A stretch of 64,000 bases of DNA from Methanosarcina sp. MSH10X1 (GTDB lineage Archaea; Halobacteriota; Methanosarcinia; Methanosarcinales; Methanosarcinaceae), in the NCBI RefSeq assembly GCF_004099695.1, contig NZ_SCHL01000004.1, forward strand, positions 186,001 to 250,000. The letters are read 5' to 3'. The notes beneath the pieces were generated by a model. That model saw only the letters and a program-made list of their open reading frames with translations. It did no database searches and was not told where the DNA came from. This document shows, in pieces, positions 17,996-27,907 of the stretch; position 1 is the first letter of the stretch; each line of letters starts with the position of its first letter. The translations under genes and the position numbers were made by a program.

Positions 17996-19267
17996 TCAGA
18001 TCACAACCATACCGGCAGAATTGTCGGTCTCGTTTTCCATGCCAGTCAAACTGTTGTTATTCCGAGTGCTCGGGGAAGAAACACGTAGTAATTCATCGAG
18101 TTCCCTGACCGTCTCATTATTTATATCTCTGCCAAGAACCCAGGCAAAATTAAATACCTGCTGGCTGGGATATGTGGGTTCGGGTTTAATAACCTGCAGG
18201 TAAGAACGTGCAGCATCCGGCAGTTCACCACCTGGCTCCGTTAAGATAAGGAACCCATGTTTTCCCATATGGGACAGCACTCCACTTGGAACTACAGTTC
18301 TCCAGTCCTCAGGGTTCGCCAGAAGAAGATTATGCCCTGGCTCGGCGTAACCCCATCCGACACTGCGGGATTTATAGCCGACAAGCCAAGAGGTCATATG
18401 CCCGCTGTCCTTATATCCGGCCCACCTTACTGCCATCTCCTGGGGCGTACTTCCCGGAATACGCTGGACGTGCCCGTACTGAGAAAGCTCTGCCATTGTC
18501 TCGTTATCGACAACGGAAGAGGGAGCAAATACATATATGTAAGGGTAATATGGCCACCGTTTTTCAAGAATTCTCCTCGTTTCTTCGGGCACCCCATCCG
18601 GGGTTACATAGGCAAACCCATCTCCCATATGCGCGTTCCAGGAGGCGGCTGGATATGCATACTCAAGAGCATCGATAGAAGCTACAAAAACAATCTGCCT
18701 GTGATCAGATTCCAGTACTGCAATGTATTCATCCAGGACTTCTGTAAACTCTATAGGATTTGACGCACGTATCGTACGGGTTTTCAGTTTAAGTTTTTCA
18801 ACCTCATCTACTACACTCCTATCAATATCCCCTACGATGTACACCTGAACATTATTATCCATCATAACCCCTTCAGGTCCCAGCCTTTCAAGCTCTTTTC
18901 TGGTCTCTTCCGGCAGTACGGTGCCGTTTCCGGTAACAAATAGCATAGGCGCATTAACCGGCATGTGCTGCAGGCGCGTTGTGGCGATTGCGGTTGCCGG
19001 GTCATCATCTCTTACAAGGACGACTGCACCGGGTCTATCCTTATCCTGGGCAGCGGCATAGATTGTCTGGGAATAAACAGTGGCTGTTTGAATGTGATCT
19101 TCGGCGGAAAGCCTAGCAGTGCTGCCCGTCAACTCAAGCAAATTCTCGTTTTGCGCCGTACTTATATCAAGAGGTTCTCCCTGGGGTTCCCAGAGCAATA
19201 CATATCCCGAGATAAAAATAACAGCAAGGGCTGCAACTGCGAAAAGAGTATATAGAGGCTTGATCAC
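17996..19267 (-). CDS. Membrane-anchored protein with cell-wall-binding-repeat-2-like domains
   Basis: One N-terminal membrane segment (LYTLFAVAALAVIFISGYVLLW) then an extracellular region of about 390 aa. Segments such as VQVYIVGDIDRSVVDEVEKL, TRTIRASNPIEFTEVL and IVFVASIDALEYAYPAASW match the CWB2 pattern (hhhhGG/D...h....h....hRhxG). CWB2 domains anchor clostridial surface proteins to wall polymers; the archaeal ligand is unknown. GTG 19267 is the likely start: GGAAGGAGGGAG precedes it and it overlaps the previous stop (GTGA), showing translational coupling with the upstream membrane protein. Confidence 0.7.
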   Translation of the reverse strand: MIKPLYTLFAVAALAVIFISGYVLLWEPQGEPLDISTAQNENLLELTGSTARLSAEDHIQTATVYSQTIYAAAQDKDRPGAVVLVRDDDPATAIATTRLQHMPVNAPMLFVTGNGTVLPEETRKELERLGPEGVMMDNNVQVYIVGDIDRSVVDEVEKLKLKTRTIRASNPIEFTEVLDEYIAVLESDHRQIVFVASIDALEYAYPAASWNAHMGDGFAYVTPDGVPEETRRILEKRWPYYPYIYVFAPSSVVDNETMAELSQYGHVQRIPGSTPQEMAVRWAGYKDSGHMTSWLVGYKSRSVGWGYAEPGHNLLLANPEDWRTVVPSGVLSHMGKHGFLILTEPGGELPDAARSYLQVIKPEPTYPSQQVFNFAWVLGRDINNETVRELDELLRVSSPSTRNNNSLTGMENETDNSAGMVVI

Positions 19268-21150
19268 ATCTCTCCCTCCTTCCATCCGGCTTTAACCATA
19301 AAATAATTAGGAATAAGGGCAACTAAAAGACCCGCTGATGCGGAAATCCAGAGTGGGGTTATCCAGAGCCAGAGGTCTTCTCCGCTCATCCATCCCCTCC
19401 AGTTCATAACATACCATGCAGTTATGAACATCCCCAGAGAAGCACTGACCATGGAAAGGATGACCACGGGAAAAGCCTTTTTTACGCCTTCCCAGTACTT
19501 CATTTCACGCATGTCAGCCATCATAGGTCCCATATAAAACAGGGAGGACACAATAATGGCAGGAACGACCATTACCAGCCACATAATAGTCGTCATCGGA
19601 GCGCCTAACCAGTATACCGATGTAAATTCAAAAGTCCGTAAAAGCGGCAGCCCGGAAAACTGGAAAAGGTACATGAAAGCTATCATCAGTCCCATCCCTA
19701 TTCCTGTACTCATAATCGTAGCCGACAGGGCTTTTGCCCAGGGAGGGCGCATGAATTTTGCCATTTTGCCCATTGACATCACAGGTCTTTCATGGTAAGT
19801 CATAAGAAAAGCCAGGATTCCCAGGGGCCCGAATACCAGGATTGCCATTGGCCAGTAAATCCTGGGATAAAAAGAACTGTAAGGCAGGCGCTTCGGCATA
19901 ATAAAGAGAGCCCAGATAGCTCCGAAGAACCCTATGAAAAACCAGGACCAGCCAAGGAGGGCAAGTCCGCTTGCTCCGGCCACCTGGTTTTTGAATTCAC
20001 GGACCTCAAGTGCAAGGTCAGCTCTTGCCTGGGCGTTATAACTTACACTATCAGGATTTCCCACAACCCTTGCATTCATGAAAGGACCGTCTGAAGGGAA
20101 GGAAAAATAATCAGGAGAAAGTCTCCAGAGATACTGGTCAACGTAATCATTCAGATCTTCTTTTTCAGTATAAAGCAATGGCCCGTAGTTGCCCTGGTAA
20201 GCCATAGGCAGAGCGGCTGCAGCAAACTCCGGGGTCTCGGGATTTGCCAGTATGAAATTATAGTATGCATCGAAATGGAGGTTTTCATCCATTCCCCACC
20301 CGAAATTACCCCATCGGCTTCTTGCCCAGAGCAGAGAGTGTCTGTAAATGTTCTCGTCTGCCACCCTGTTTACGTCTCCAAAGGTTTCCAGTTCTTCAAG
20401 AAACTCGTCTGAAAGCAGCCTCTCCGGGGAAGCCACGAAAATAACCTTTTCCTCTCCGTTTTCGAGTAAATTCTGCAAACTCTGAGGAATGGATCCGTTC
20501 TCAACAGGGACTACAGGCGCCCTGAAGTATGCAGCAGTATATGCTGCGGGCAGGGCATAAGCAGGTTCTTCTGCCGAAACTACCACGATGGCAGGACTAT
20601 CTCCGAGAAGAGTTATCGATTCCTCGACAAGGGCATCCAGGTTTCTCTGGTCATCCCCCCCAGCTCCATAAATAAGGGTCTGGTTTCTTGCTGCAGCCAC
20701 GGGTGCCATTACTGCGGCTGCGATAGGGTCAGCAGGAACTTCAAGAGGTTCGGTCGCATATATTTCAACCATTGAATTTCCAACCTTATCAGGCGTATCT
20801 CCCGGAATTCTCTGTACGTTTTTCATGGTATATCCTATGCGGGACTCCTGATCAGATCCGTTTCCATAAGCAGCCGAAAGAATCCAGATATACCCCGCAG
20901 CACTGAGAATTATTGCAGCAGTCAGTACCGCGATTCCCCACACAAACCATTTGTTCGTGTTTAATCCGGTTGCAGACTCTCTGGGTTCCTCAACCCGATG
21001 GAGCTGACCTGCAGAAATCAGAGATGCAATTGTTCCTCCAAGGCTTGCGCCAAATATAATAAAAAAGATAGTAACCGAGCCGTAAGGCGCTGCAAAAAGA
21101 GGTTCAAGCCTGGGTATTGCAAGGCTGCCGTTTTCTGCAAAGTAGCCCAA
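19264..21150 (-). CDS. Polytopic membrane protein with an external CWB2-like domain
   Basis: 628 aa from the first available start. Layout: two N-terminal membrane segments, an external region of about 280 aa with CWB2-like stretches (PAIVVVSAEEPAYALPAAYTAA, EEKVIFVASPERLLSDEFL), and about six C-terminal membrane helices with PRIYWPMAILVFGPLGILAF. I do not recognise the membrane domain with confidence. The first canonical start is TTG 21150, inside what looks like the first helix: the frame stays open to 21298, adding a charged leader and a hydrophobic segment. No ATG, GTG or TTG occurs there, and a run of eight G lies at the ribosome-binding position. Coupled to the downstream gene. Confidence 0.72.
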   Translation of the reverse strand: MGYFAENGSLAIPRLEPLFAAPYGSVTIFFIIFGASLGGTIASLISAGQLHRVEEPRESATGLNTNKWFVWGIAVLTAAIILSAAGYIWILSAAYGNGSDQESRIGYTMKNVQRIPGDTPDKVGNSMVEIYATEPLEVPADPIAAAVMAPVAAARNQTLIYGAGGDDQRNLDALVEESITLLGDSPAIVVVSAEEPAYALPAAYTAAYFRAPVVPVENGSIPQSLQNLLENGEEKVIFVASPERLLSDEFLEELETFGDVNRVADENIYRHSLLWARSRWGNFGWGMDENLHFDAYYNFILANPETPEFAAAALPMAYQGNYGPLLYTEKEDLNDYVDQYLWRLSPDYFSFPSDGPFMNARVVGNPDSVSYNAQARADLALEVREFKNQVAGASGLALLGWSWFFIGFFGAIWALFIMPKRLPYSSFYPRIYWPMAILVFGPLGILAFLMTYHERPVMSMGKMAKFMRPPWAKALSATIMSTGIGMGLMIAFMYLFQFSGLPLLRTFEFTSVYWLGAPMTTIMWLVMVVPAIIVSSLFYMGPMMADMREMKYWEGVKKAFPVVILSMVSASLGMFITAWYVMNWRGWMSGEDLWLWITPLWISASAGLLVALIPNYFMVKAGWKEGEM

Positions 21151-21485
21151 AAGCCCGAAAATAAGTCCTCCCAGAATCGTTCCGATCAGAGTGATAAAAA
21201 GAGATTTTGAAGTAAAGATCCTGCTTTTTCCAAGCTGCTTTGATTTATCTTTCTCATTATCATTACTTTCTTCAGCTATACTAACCCCCCCCGGATATTA
21301 GCTTCTTATGCCTGAGATTCTCAGTCCAGACCTGTCTAAAAATAACGATTTATTAATAATTAGATTTAGATATTATAAAATCCCGACGTTTTAAAAAGAA
21401 AAGATAAGACGCGCTACTACAGCGGTGAAAACGGATCAATAAAAACTAAGCCGGATAAAGTAATAAGGCTGGCAGGATAAATCTA
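21151..21485. other. Upstream region of the membrane protein gene
   Basis: 21151-21297 is an in-frame extension of the preceding gene without a standard start codon. The C8 run at 21285-21292 reads as GGGGGGGG on the coding strand. 21300-21485 holds A/T-rich promoter DNA and the spacer after the GltS-type gene. Confidence 0.5.
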
Positions 21486-22910
21486 TCATTTTCGGCCAAA
21501 ATATAAAAGTCCTGCCGCTGCCCAGAAGAGCATAATAATGGTTGTCAGGATAAGCACCGGAACCGGGCCGAAATTAAAGATTAAAGGGACTGACATAGCC
21601 GTAAACAGCCCCCCTCCTACAACTGGCTCAAACATAAGCTGCTTGTACCCAAAACTCTCAAGGGCGGGGGACTTATTATCTGGATCTGCAATTTTCATCA
21701 GCAAAAGCCCGCTGGCAGTCATGCCCATGGACTGTCCGAAATCGCCAATGCCTCTTTCAAACCAGTATGTGGGTATCATCCTGGGTCCCAGCAAAAGAAA
21801 AGCTGCTACGTTCCAGACAATGCCAGCAACACTCAGGATGATAAAAGGCATCAGATTGCCGCCTATTACATCAAGGGAAAGTGTTGCAATAGCACTGGCG
21901 ATCAGAATATCCAGGGAGAGGCCCTGTATCCTCATCATCAGGTTTCTGTCAAGTGTTTTATATTTATCAAATTTATCAAGAAACAGCTCTAGAATAATCC
22001 CGCCAATCATTGCAAGCGGAAAAAGAGGGATATGTTCAAGAAGGTATATGCCTGTCGCCCTGCCCCATGTGAATTCCTCTATCAGGCGGAGAACCTGAAG
22101 AATAATATAGCCTATTCCTATAGCAACTCCGACATAGGCGAAATGAAGGGAGAGAGGTTCAATAGATTCAGGTCTTGTTGTGATTTTGCCTGCGGACTCC
22201 CTCGCATCGAAACCAACAATTCCTGCCTGCTCACTTTTTTCAAGAATTACCTCGCCGGGGTCCTGCAAAATAACTGATTTCCCGGTTTTTACGCCATAGT
22301 TTAAAAGTATAATTCCGAGAATTACGCTGAAGAGTAAGCCTACCGTAGCAAGGCCGAGTGAAAGGTCTGCCCCTTCAGGGAACCCCACCTCTTCAAAGGT
22401 GGAAGCCATGCCTGCCGCAGTCCCATGCCCTCCTTCGAATCCGATCTCAATGAGTGCCCCTGCAACAGGATCAATATCAAAGAAGGGAGTCAGTATAAAA
22501 ATAGCTATCATTATCCCGAAAACATACTGTCCCCAGGCTATGGTCTGACCAAATGCTACCTGGGGTCCGGCTATATTCCAGATCTCTCGGATTCCGGGAA
22601 GTTTTTTCCCGAGAAAGAGTGTGGCGAAGATAATGTTTATAAAAAGCCCGGGGAGAGCAGCCCACACAGTCAGCATATCCTGAGGAAATATCCCGCCTGC
22701 TAGCAGGGCGAGCAGGGTATTTTCATATTCTGACCATTCAATAAGATTACCCAGGATTTGCGGCCCGAGGATGAGAGCCAGAAATCCACCGATCAAAGAA
22801 CTTGGAATAAAAAGTTTCTGAAGATGAGGAGTAACAACCCTTACCCATTTTCCCAGCAGTAAAAGTATCCCCAGAACAATAAAACTCATTCCTATCATAG
22901 AGGGTGACAT
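21486..22910 (-). CDS. GltS-family sodium/glutamate symporter
   Basis: 474 aa with about eleven hydrophobic segments. The N-terminal GILLLLGKWVRVVTPHLQKLFIPSSLIGGFLALILGPQ is the signature start of GltS carriers, and the repeated FEGGHGTAAGM and GIGDFGQSMGMTASGL loops match the two inverted re-entrant loops of the family. GltS carriers take up glutamate with sodium. The protein is longer than E. coli GltS (about 400 aa) because of a soluble insert near residues 215-245. AGGT precedes the ATG. Substrate in this organism is inferred from family. Confidence 0.82.
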   Translation of the reverse strand: MSPSMIGMSFIVLGILLLLGKWVRVVTPHLQKLFIPSSLIGGFLALILGPQILGNLIEWSEYENTLLALLAGGIFPQDMLTVWAALPGLFINIIFATLFLGKKLPGIREIWNIAGPQVAFGQTIAWGQYVFGIMIAIFILTPFFDIDPVAGALIEIGFEGGHGTAAGMASTFEEVGFPEGADLSLGLATVGLLFSVILGIILLNYGVKTGKSVILQDPGEVILEKSEQAGIVGFDARESAGKITTRPESIEPLSLHFAYVGVAIGIGYIILQVLRLIEEFTWGRATGIYLLEHIPLFPLAMIGGIILELFLDKFDKYKTLDRNLMMRIQGLSLDILIASAIATLSLDVIGGNLMPFIILSVAGIVWNVAAFLLLGPRMIPTYWFERGIGDFGQSMGMTASGLLLMKIADPDNKSPALESFGYKQLMFEPVVGGGLFTAMSVPLIFNFGPVPVLILTTIIMLFWAAAGLLYFGRK

Positions 22911-23071
22911 GTCAATGTACCTTCAGACTCCCTGTTGTAATATTCACACACAATGTATTAAATACCGGGCTATTTCCAGATAATAGATCTTCATCCGATA
23001 ATAGGCATACCCGGATACCTGGAAAACGAGAAAAACTACGAACCTGCTACTTTTCAGCCTGTGCCCGGAGT

Positions 23072-25075
23072 TCAAGCTTCACCTTTCTCATTGCTGAAAC
23101 AGATAATGTACGCTGTTCCCGGGCTCCTTTTAAGCTCGATATAACCGTCGATCTGTTCCACTAGAATATTTACGAGCTGGAGCCCCAGAGAGTTGGTATT
23201 TTGAAAGTCGATTTCCTCGGGGATTCCTCTTCCGTTATCAGTTACCGTGAGTATATAGCGGAAACTACCATAATCTCTACAGTTCTTTCCATCTGTGGAT
23301 TCTTCTCCGTCCGGACAGTTTTTATCCGTACCTGAGAGCCCATACTTTGCGGCAAGAGTTTCGGTTCTGCAAAAATTTATATCGATCTCTCCTCCCCTTT
23401 CCGCAGGAAAAGCGTGCTTCAAAGCGTTCGAGACCAGTTCATTTACAATAATCCCCAGCGGAATCGCGGTATCCATGCCCAGATGTACCTGTTCAAGGTT
23501 AAGTTTGAGATTTATATTGCTATTTCCCACCCTGTAAGAACTGAAAAGGTCTGCGGTTAGTTTTTTCAGGTAATCTGAAAAATCGAGGGTATCCGTGCTT
23601 TCACTTTCATGAAGTTCTTCATGGATCATTGCTATGGATGCAACCCGGTTCTGGCTTTCCCTGAAAGCTTCGAGTACCTCTCTGTCTTCGAACTTTTCTG
23701 CCTGAAGGCTGAGCAGGGATGAGATTACCTGAAGATTATTTTTTATGCGGTGATGAACTTCTTTTATCCGGATCCGGTCTATTTTTTCCAGGGCCTCTTC
23801 AGCCATTTTCCGTTCAGTGATATCATAAACCAGACCCTGGAACTTTCCTGAGCTCTCAGGTTTCTCTGGAATTTTCTGGATAATTTCCCTGACCCATTTT
23901 ATCTCCCCGTCTTTTTTCCGTATCCGATATTCGCTCTCAACAATAAAATCCGGGTTTAACCTCAATTTTTTTCTTTTTCTTAAAATAACAGGGCGGTCTT
24001 CAGCCAGGACTATTTCCTGCCAGTCGACCTTTCCCGAGAGAAAATTCTGCTTTGAATAACCTGTCATTTTTTCAGCAGGGCCGTGTATGAAGACCATTTT
24101 AAAATCGTTACTGAACTGGAAACCGATCCCCTGGAGGTTCTGCATGAAAGAACGGTAACTGCCCGGATCTTCTCCGCGATCGTCCTCTTCCTCCATACTG
24201 CGAGGTTCGGTCAGGTACCGCCTGGCTATCATTCGGCATATATGACTGTACTCATCCCCCAGGAAAAAGGCTTTCTGCCTGAAATCCTCTTCCCGGTGTT
24301 TAAGCTCCCTGAAGAGGAGACTGCAGGGCTCTTCAAAACCGACATCCACAATCGCTTTATAAATCAGGTAAAAAGATAGTATTTTAAAAAGGAGACTTAC
24401 GACGTTTGAAGCCTCGTCTATTTGGCTGTAAAATATAAATGACAGTTCTGCAAAGATTGTCAGGACTATGGATATTGAAAGCAGCCTGAGTACATCTTCT
24501 TCAAACCTGTCCCTGGCTGTATACAGGAGAAATAAAGAGCAGAGAAGCATGAAGGAAATCATGTATCCGCTTATTACTCCGAACGGAGTGAATCCACCCT
24601 GGATATAGGAATCCGGAAAATTCTGGAAGATGAAGATTGAAGCCAGGCAGATAGCGGTGGTCACTGCGTATGCAAGGAAAGCTTTCCAGGCAAAAACTGC
24701 GTTTTCAGATGTTCTGGAATTTCCCTCCTGGTTTTCTCCAGTTCGTATTAAAAACAACGGAGCAACCAGAAAAGAAGCACTTTCCAGTAATCTTGCTATT
24801 ATTCCCAGCTGAACGGCAAGGTTTGTAGCAAACCCGGTAAATATCCCCATTCCGTGGAATGTAAGCGTGCTCAAAAAGCCTACACTTCCGATAAAAAAGT
24901 AGCCGACTCCCAGAATAATAAGATACCGGTTTTCCAGGCGGTTTCTCGATTTCCAGACTATAAGGAATATTACATATGCAACGTAGACGCTGAATAATTC
25001 TACTACCGTATAGAACAGGAGGTAATTGTTGAGACTAATTAAGTACAGCAAAATAATTATGATTACCCAGACCAC
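23072..25075 (-). CDS. MASE3 sensor histidine kinase with PAS and HisKA_2 domains
   Basis: About seven membrane helices form an N-terminal MASE3-type sensor (residues 1-215). A PAS domain follows (about 320-435, with SEYRIRKKDGEIKWVREII and GLVYDITERK), then a HisKA_2 dimerisation helix with the phospho-acceptor in EVHHRIKNNLQVISSLLSLQAEKF, and an HATPase_c domain (IVNELVSNALKHAF, TDNGRGIP). No receiver domain or adjacent response regulator. The first standard start is GTG 25075, but the frame opens at CTG 25129, directly after TAG, and this aligns residue for residue with the ATG of the paralogue at 30808. The true start may therefore be CTG. Confidence 0.85.
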   Translation of the reverse strand: MVWVIIIILLYLISLNNYLLFYTVVELFSVYVAYVIFLIVWKSRNRLENRYLIILGVGYFFIGSVGFLSTLTFHGMGIFTGFATNLAVQLGIIARLLESASFLVAPLFLIRTGENQEGNSRTSENAVFAWKAFLAYAVTTAICLASIFIFQNFPDSYIQGGFTPFGVISGYMISFMLLCSLFLLYTARDRFEEDVLRLLSISIVLTIFAELSFIFYSQIDEASNVVSLLFKILSFYLIYKAIVDVGFEEPCSLLFRELKHREEDFRQKAFFLGDEYSHICRMIARRYLTEPRSMEEEDDRGEDPGSYRSFMQNLQGIGFQFSNDFKMVFIHGPAEKMTGYSKQNFLSGKVDWQEIVLAEDRPVILRKRKKLRLNPDFIVESEYRIRKKDGEIKWVREIIQKIPEKPESSGKFQGLVYDITERKMAEEALEKIDRIRIKEVHHRIKNNLQVISSLLSLQAEKFEDREVLEAFRESQNRVASIAMIHEELHESESTDTLDFSDYLKKLTADLFSSYRVGNSNINLKLNLEQVHLGMDTAIPLGIIVNELVSNALKHAFPAERGGEIDINFCRTETLAAKYGLSGTDKNCPDGEESTDGKNCRDYGSFRYILTVTDNGRGIPEEIDFQNTNSLGLQLVNILVEQIDGYIELKRSPGTAYIICFSNEKGEA

Positions 25076-25129
25076 TATTTCATAGAGATCTACTTTTAGC
25101 GCACTTTCCCTGACGACTGAGATATTCAG

Positions 25130-25707
25130 CTACCCCCGTTGCACTTAAATCGCTGAAAAGTTAATGGTTTTGTACCTGCAATTATTTACCAGATAATGGA
25201 AAAGGAGGAGCAGAGCGGATCGCAGAAAAGAGATTAAGAAGAAGCCCGGAGTTCTATATCCCGTTTACCGTATCCCCCAATACAGCCGCCCAAACGATAT
25301 TTTCCCCCAGATATATCGATTCTGAGCAGGATAAACCTCCAGGCAGTTCTTTAATTTATTTCGTACCCAGCTCACTTCCCAACTCCAGAATATATTATGG
25401 ACATAAATTATTTTAAATTAATTATTCAAAAAATTGCCTGCGGGCAAAAAATAATCAGGCGTAAAATGTTTTAAGCTCTTCAGAGAAATTTCGACTACAC
25501 CGGGCCGAAGTTACTTGGAAAATGTAATAAGTTTTCTCAAACACCTATTCTTTTTTCTGCCCTTTATTTTTAATAAGAGAGTATTTATATAATGATTCAA
25601 GCTTAATTTTTATACTCTATACGTTTAAGGGTTTGAACATAGATACTATAAATTAGCATGGTTTATCTTATCAATTAATCCAGTTCGACAGGGGGTTGAG
25701 GGAAGTA
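25130..25707. other. Divergent intergenic region
   Basis: 578 bases between the MASE3 kinase and the phosphoribosyltransferase gene. Strongly A/T-rich from 25380. No open frame, RNA or repeat identified. TATA-like AATTTTTATACTC lies near 25605. Confidence 0.45.
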
Positions 25708-26367
25708 ATGTCATATTTTAAAGACAGGGTAGATGCCGGAAGAAGGCTGGCAAAAGAACTTTCGGAATATGCAAACCGTTCGGATGTATTGATACTTGCG
25801 CTTCCGCGTGGCGGCGTTCCGGTAGCATTTGAAGTTGCAAAGGAACTGAATGTAAAAATGGATGTGTTTATTGTACGGAAACTGGGGGTGCCCGGAAATG
25901 AAGAACTGGCAATGGGAGCTATTGCCTCTAACGATATCCGGGTGCTGAATGAGGATGTTATCAGGTCATTTCAGATACCTGATAGAGTAATTGCTACCGT
26001 AGCTGCGAATGAGCTAAGGGAACTTGAACGCAGGGAACGCCTCTATCGCGCAGACAGGCCCAAACCCGAGATCAGCGGCTCGACTGTAATTTTGATAGAT
26101 GACGGGCTTGCTACGGGTGCAACAATGCGTGCAGCTGCAGCTGCCCTTAAAACCAGAAACCCGGCTAAAATTGTGGTTGCAGTGCCCACGGCTGCACCTG
26201 ATACATGCGAGTTTTTCGGAAAAGAAGTAGACGAAGTGATATGCGTGACTACCCCCGAACCTTTCTATGGGGTTGGAGCCTGGTACGTTGATTTCAGACA
26301 GACAACTGACGAAGAGGTCATTGAACTTCTGGATAAAGCTGCGAGCTATCAGCCAGAGCAACAATAA
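25708..26367 (+). CDS. Phosphoribosyltransferase-domain protein
   Basis: 219 aa. Type I PRTase fold: LILALPRGGVPVAFEVAKEL near residue 30 and the PRPP-binding loop VILIDDGLATGATM near residue 128. Members of this group often lie beside or are fused to an alpha/beta hydrolase of the dienelactone-hydrolase type, which is the case two genes downstream. The acceptor base is unknown; salvage or stress-linked nucleotide chemistry is possible. Start ATG 25708 follows GAGGGAAGTA; an upstream in-frame TTG (25696) is less likely. Confidence 0.82.
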   Translation: MSYFKDRVDAGRRLAKELSEYANRSDVLILALPRGGVPVAFEVAKELNVKMDVFIVRKLGVPGNEELAMGAIASNDIRVLNEDVIRSFQIPDRVIATVAANELRELERRERLYRADRPKPEISGSTVILIDDGLATGATMRAAAAALKTRNPAKIVVAVPTAAPDTCEFFGKEVDEVICVTTPEPFYGVGAWYVDFRQTTDEEVIELLDKAASYQPEQQ

Positions 26368-26413
26368 ATAGAGCTAAAACCCCGAATTAATAAACATGCC
26401 AGGGAGGCAACAG

Positions 26414-27862
26414 GTGTCACAGGTTAAGAGATTCACTATTCTTCAAATGAACGATAGCCATGGATATATAGAGCCCCATCCCGAACTTTACTGGCAAGGT
26501 GATCAGGAGCTTTTCAAAACCGCTGGTGGGTATGCACGTATTACAGGTTTATTCAAACAAATTCGTGAAGAAAATCCTGACGGGGTAGTAGCACTTGACA
26601 ACGGAGACACTATACACGGGACCTTTCCGGCAGTAAACAGCAAAGGAAATTCTCTTATACCCATTTTAAACAAAATGGCTTTCGATGCAATGACTGCCCA
26701 CTGGGAGTTTGCATACGGTCCAGACCACTTTAAAGAATTTTCCAGTAAACTTATCTATCCTATGCTTGCAATCAACTGCTACGAAAAAGCCAGTAACAAA
26801 TTAGTTTTCCCACCTTATCGCGTAATTGAAAGGAGTGGGCTGCGCCTGGGTATAGTTGGTATCGCATCTAACATCATTGATAAAACCATGCCTGAGCATT
26901 TCAGCAAAGGGATTTACTTTTCTCTGGGTAACCAGGAACTGCCCGGATATATAAATGAACTACGTGAGCATGAAAAAGTTGATTTGATTATTGTACTATC
27001 GCATCTGGGTTATCCTCACGATCTGAAGCTCGCTCAAGAAGTAAAAGGTATTGACATATTGTTGAGTGGACATACTCACAACCGCCTGTATCATGCGGTA
27101 ATGAGTAACGGAACTATAATAATGCAGTCTGGTTGCCACGCTTCATTTATCGGAAGAATAGACTTGCAAGTAGAAGATGGAAAAATTATAGATTTTAAAC
27201 ATGAACTGATAGACATAGACGAGACAATTAAAGCAGATGAAGAGGTTGAATTAATAATCGATGATTTGATGAGACCTCACAGAGAAATGTTAACTACTGT
27301 GGTGGGATCTACCAAAACTGCACTTAATCGCTATCGGGTTTTAGAAACGACAATTGATAACCTACTTCTCCAGTCCATGGCCTACGCAAGTGGAATAAAT
27401 TTAGCTTTTTCCAATGGATGGCGGTATGGTGCTCCTATATCTCCTGGCACAATAACAATGAATGACCTCTGGAATATTATTCCCACCAATCCTCCCATTT
27501 CGACATGCGAGATAACAGGGTCAGAACTATGGGAAATGATGGAAGACAATCTGGAAAAAGTGTTTTCATGTGACCCTTATCAACAAATGGGCGGATATGT
27601 CAAACGCTGTCTCGGTTTAAATCTTTATTTTAAAATAGAGAATCCAGCAGGCAAAAGGATACAGGAATTTTATATAGACAACGAAAAGGTTTATCCCGAA
27701 AAGGTTTACAACGCCTGCTTTGTAACTTCACAGGGGATACCGGAACGTTATGGGAAAAAGCGTAAAAGTATTGGAGTTACTGCTATTGAAGCACTCAAGT
27801 TGTATCTGGCAAAACATAGCCCTGTTACAATAGAACTGATGAATACAATAGTCCCTATTTGA
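26414..27862 (+). CDS. 5'-nucleotidase/SoxB-like metallophosphoesterase without signal peptide
   Basis: Two domains: calcineurin-like phosphoesterase (about residues 5-240) and 5_nucleotid_C (about 270-480). Metal motifs are MNDSHGY, LDNGDTIHG, LSHLGYP and GHTHNR. In place of the usual GNHEFD the protein has TAHWEFAYG, a form I associate with SoxB-like members of this superfamily. Most family members are exported; this one has no signal peptide and is probably cytoplasmic. GTG 26414 is favoured because GGGAGG lies seven bases upstream; an ATG six codons earlier lacks one. The substrate (nucleotide, cyclic nucleotide or other) cannot be fixed. Confidence 0.8.
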   Translation: MSQVKRFTILQMNDSHGYIEPHPELYWQGDQELFKTAGGYARITGLFKQIREENPDGVVALDNGDTIHGTFPAVNSKGNSLIPILNKMAFDAMTAHWEFAYGPDHFKEFSSKLIYPMLAINCYEKASNKLVFPPYRVIERSGLRLGIVGIASNIIDKTMPEHFSKGIYFSLGNQELPGYINELREHEKVDLIIVLSHLGYPHDLKLAQEVKGIDILLSGHTHNRLYHAVMSNGTIIMQSGCHASFIGRIDLQVEDGKIIDFKHELIDIDETIKADEEVELIIDDLMRPHREMLTTVVGSTKTALNRYRVLETTIDNLLLQSMAYASGINLAFSNGWRYGAPISPGTITMNDLWNIIPTNPPISTCEITGSELWEMMEDNLEKVFSCDPYQQMGGYVKRCLGLNLYFKIENPAGKRIQEFYIDNEKVYPEKVYNACFVTSQGIPERYGKKRKSIGVTAIEALKLYLAKHSPVTIELMNTIVPI

Positions 27863-27907
27863 TAATGTTATTCTAACAGAATATGGGAATTAATGTGGGG
27901 GAAAGTA

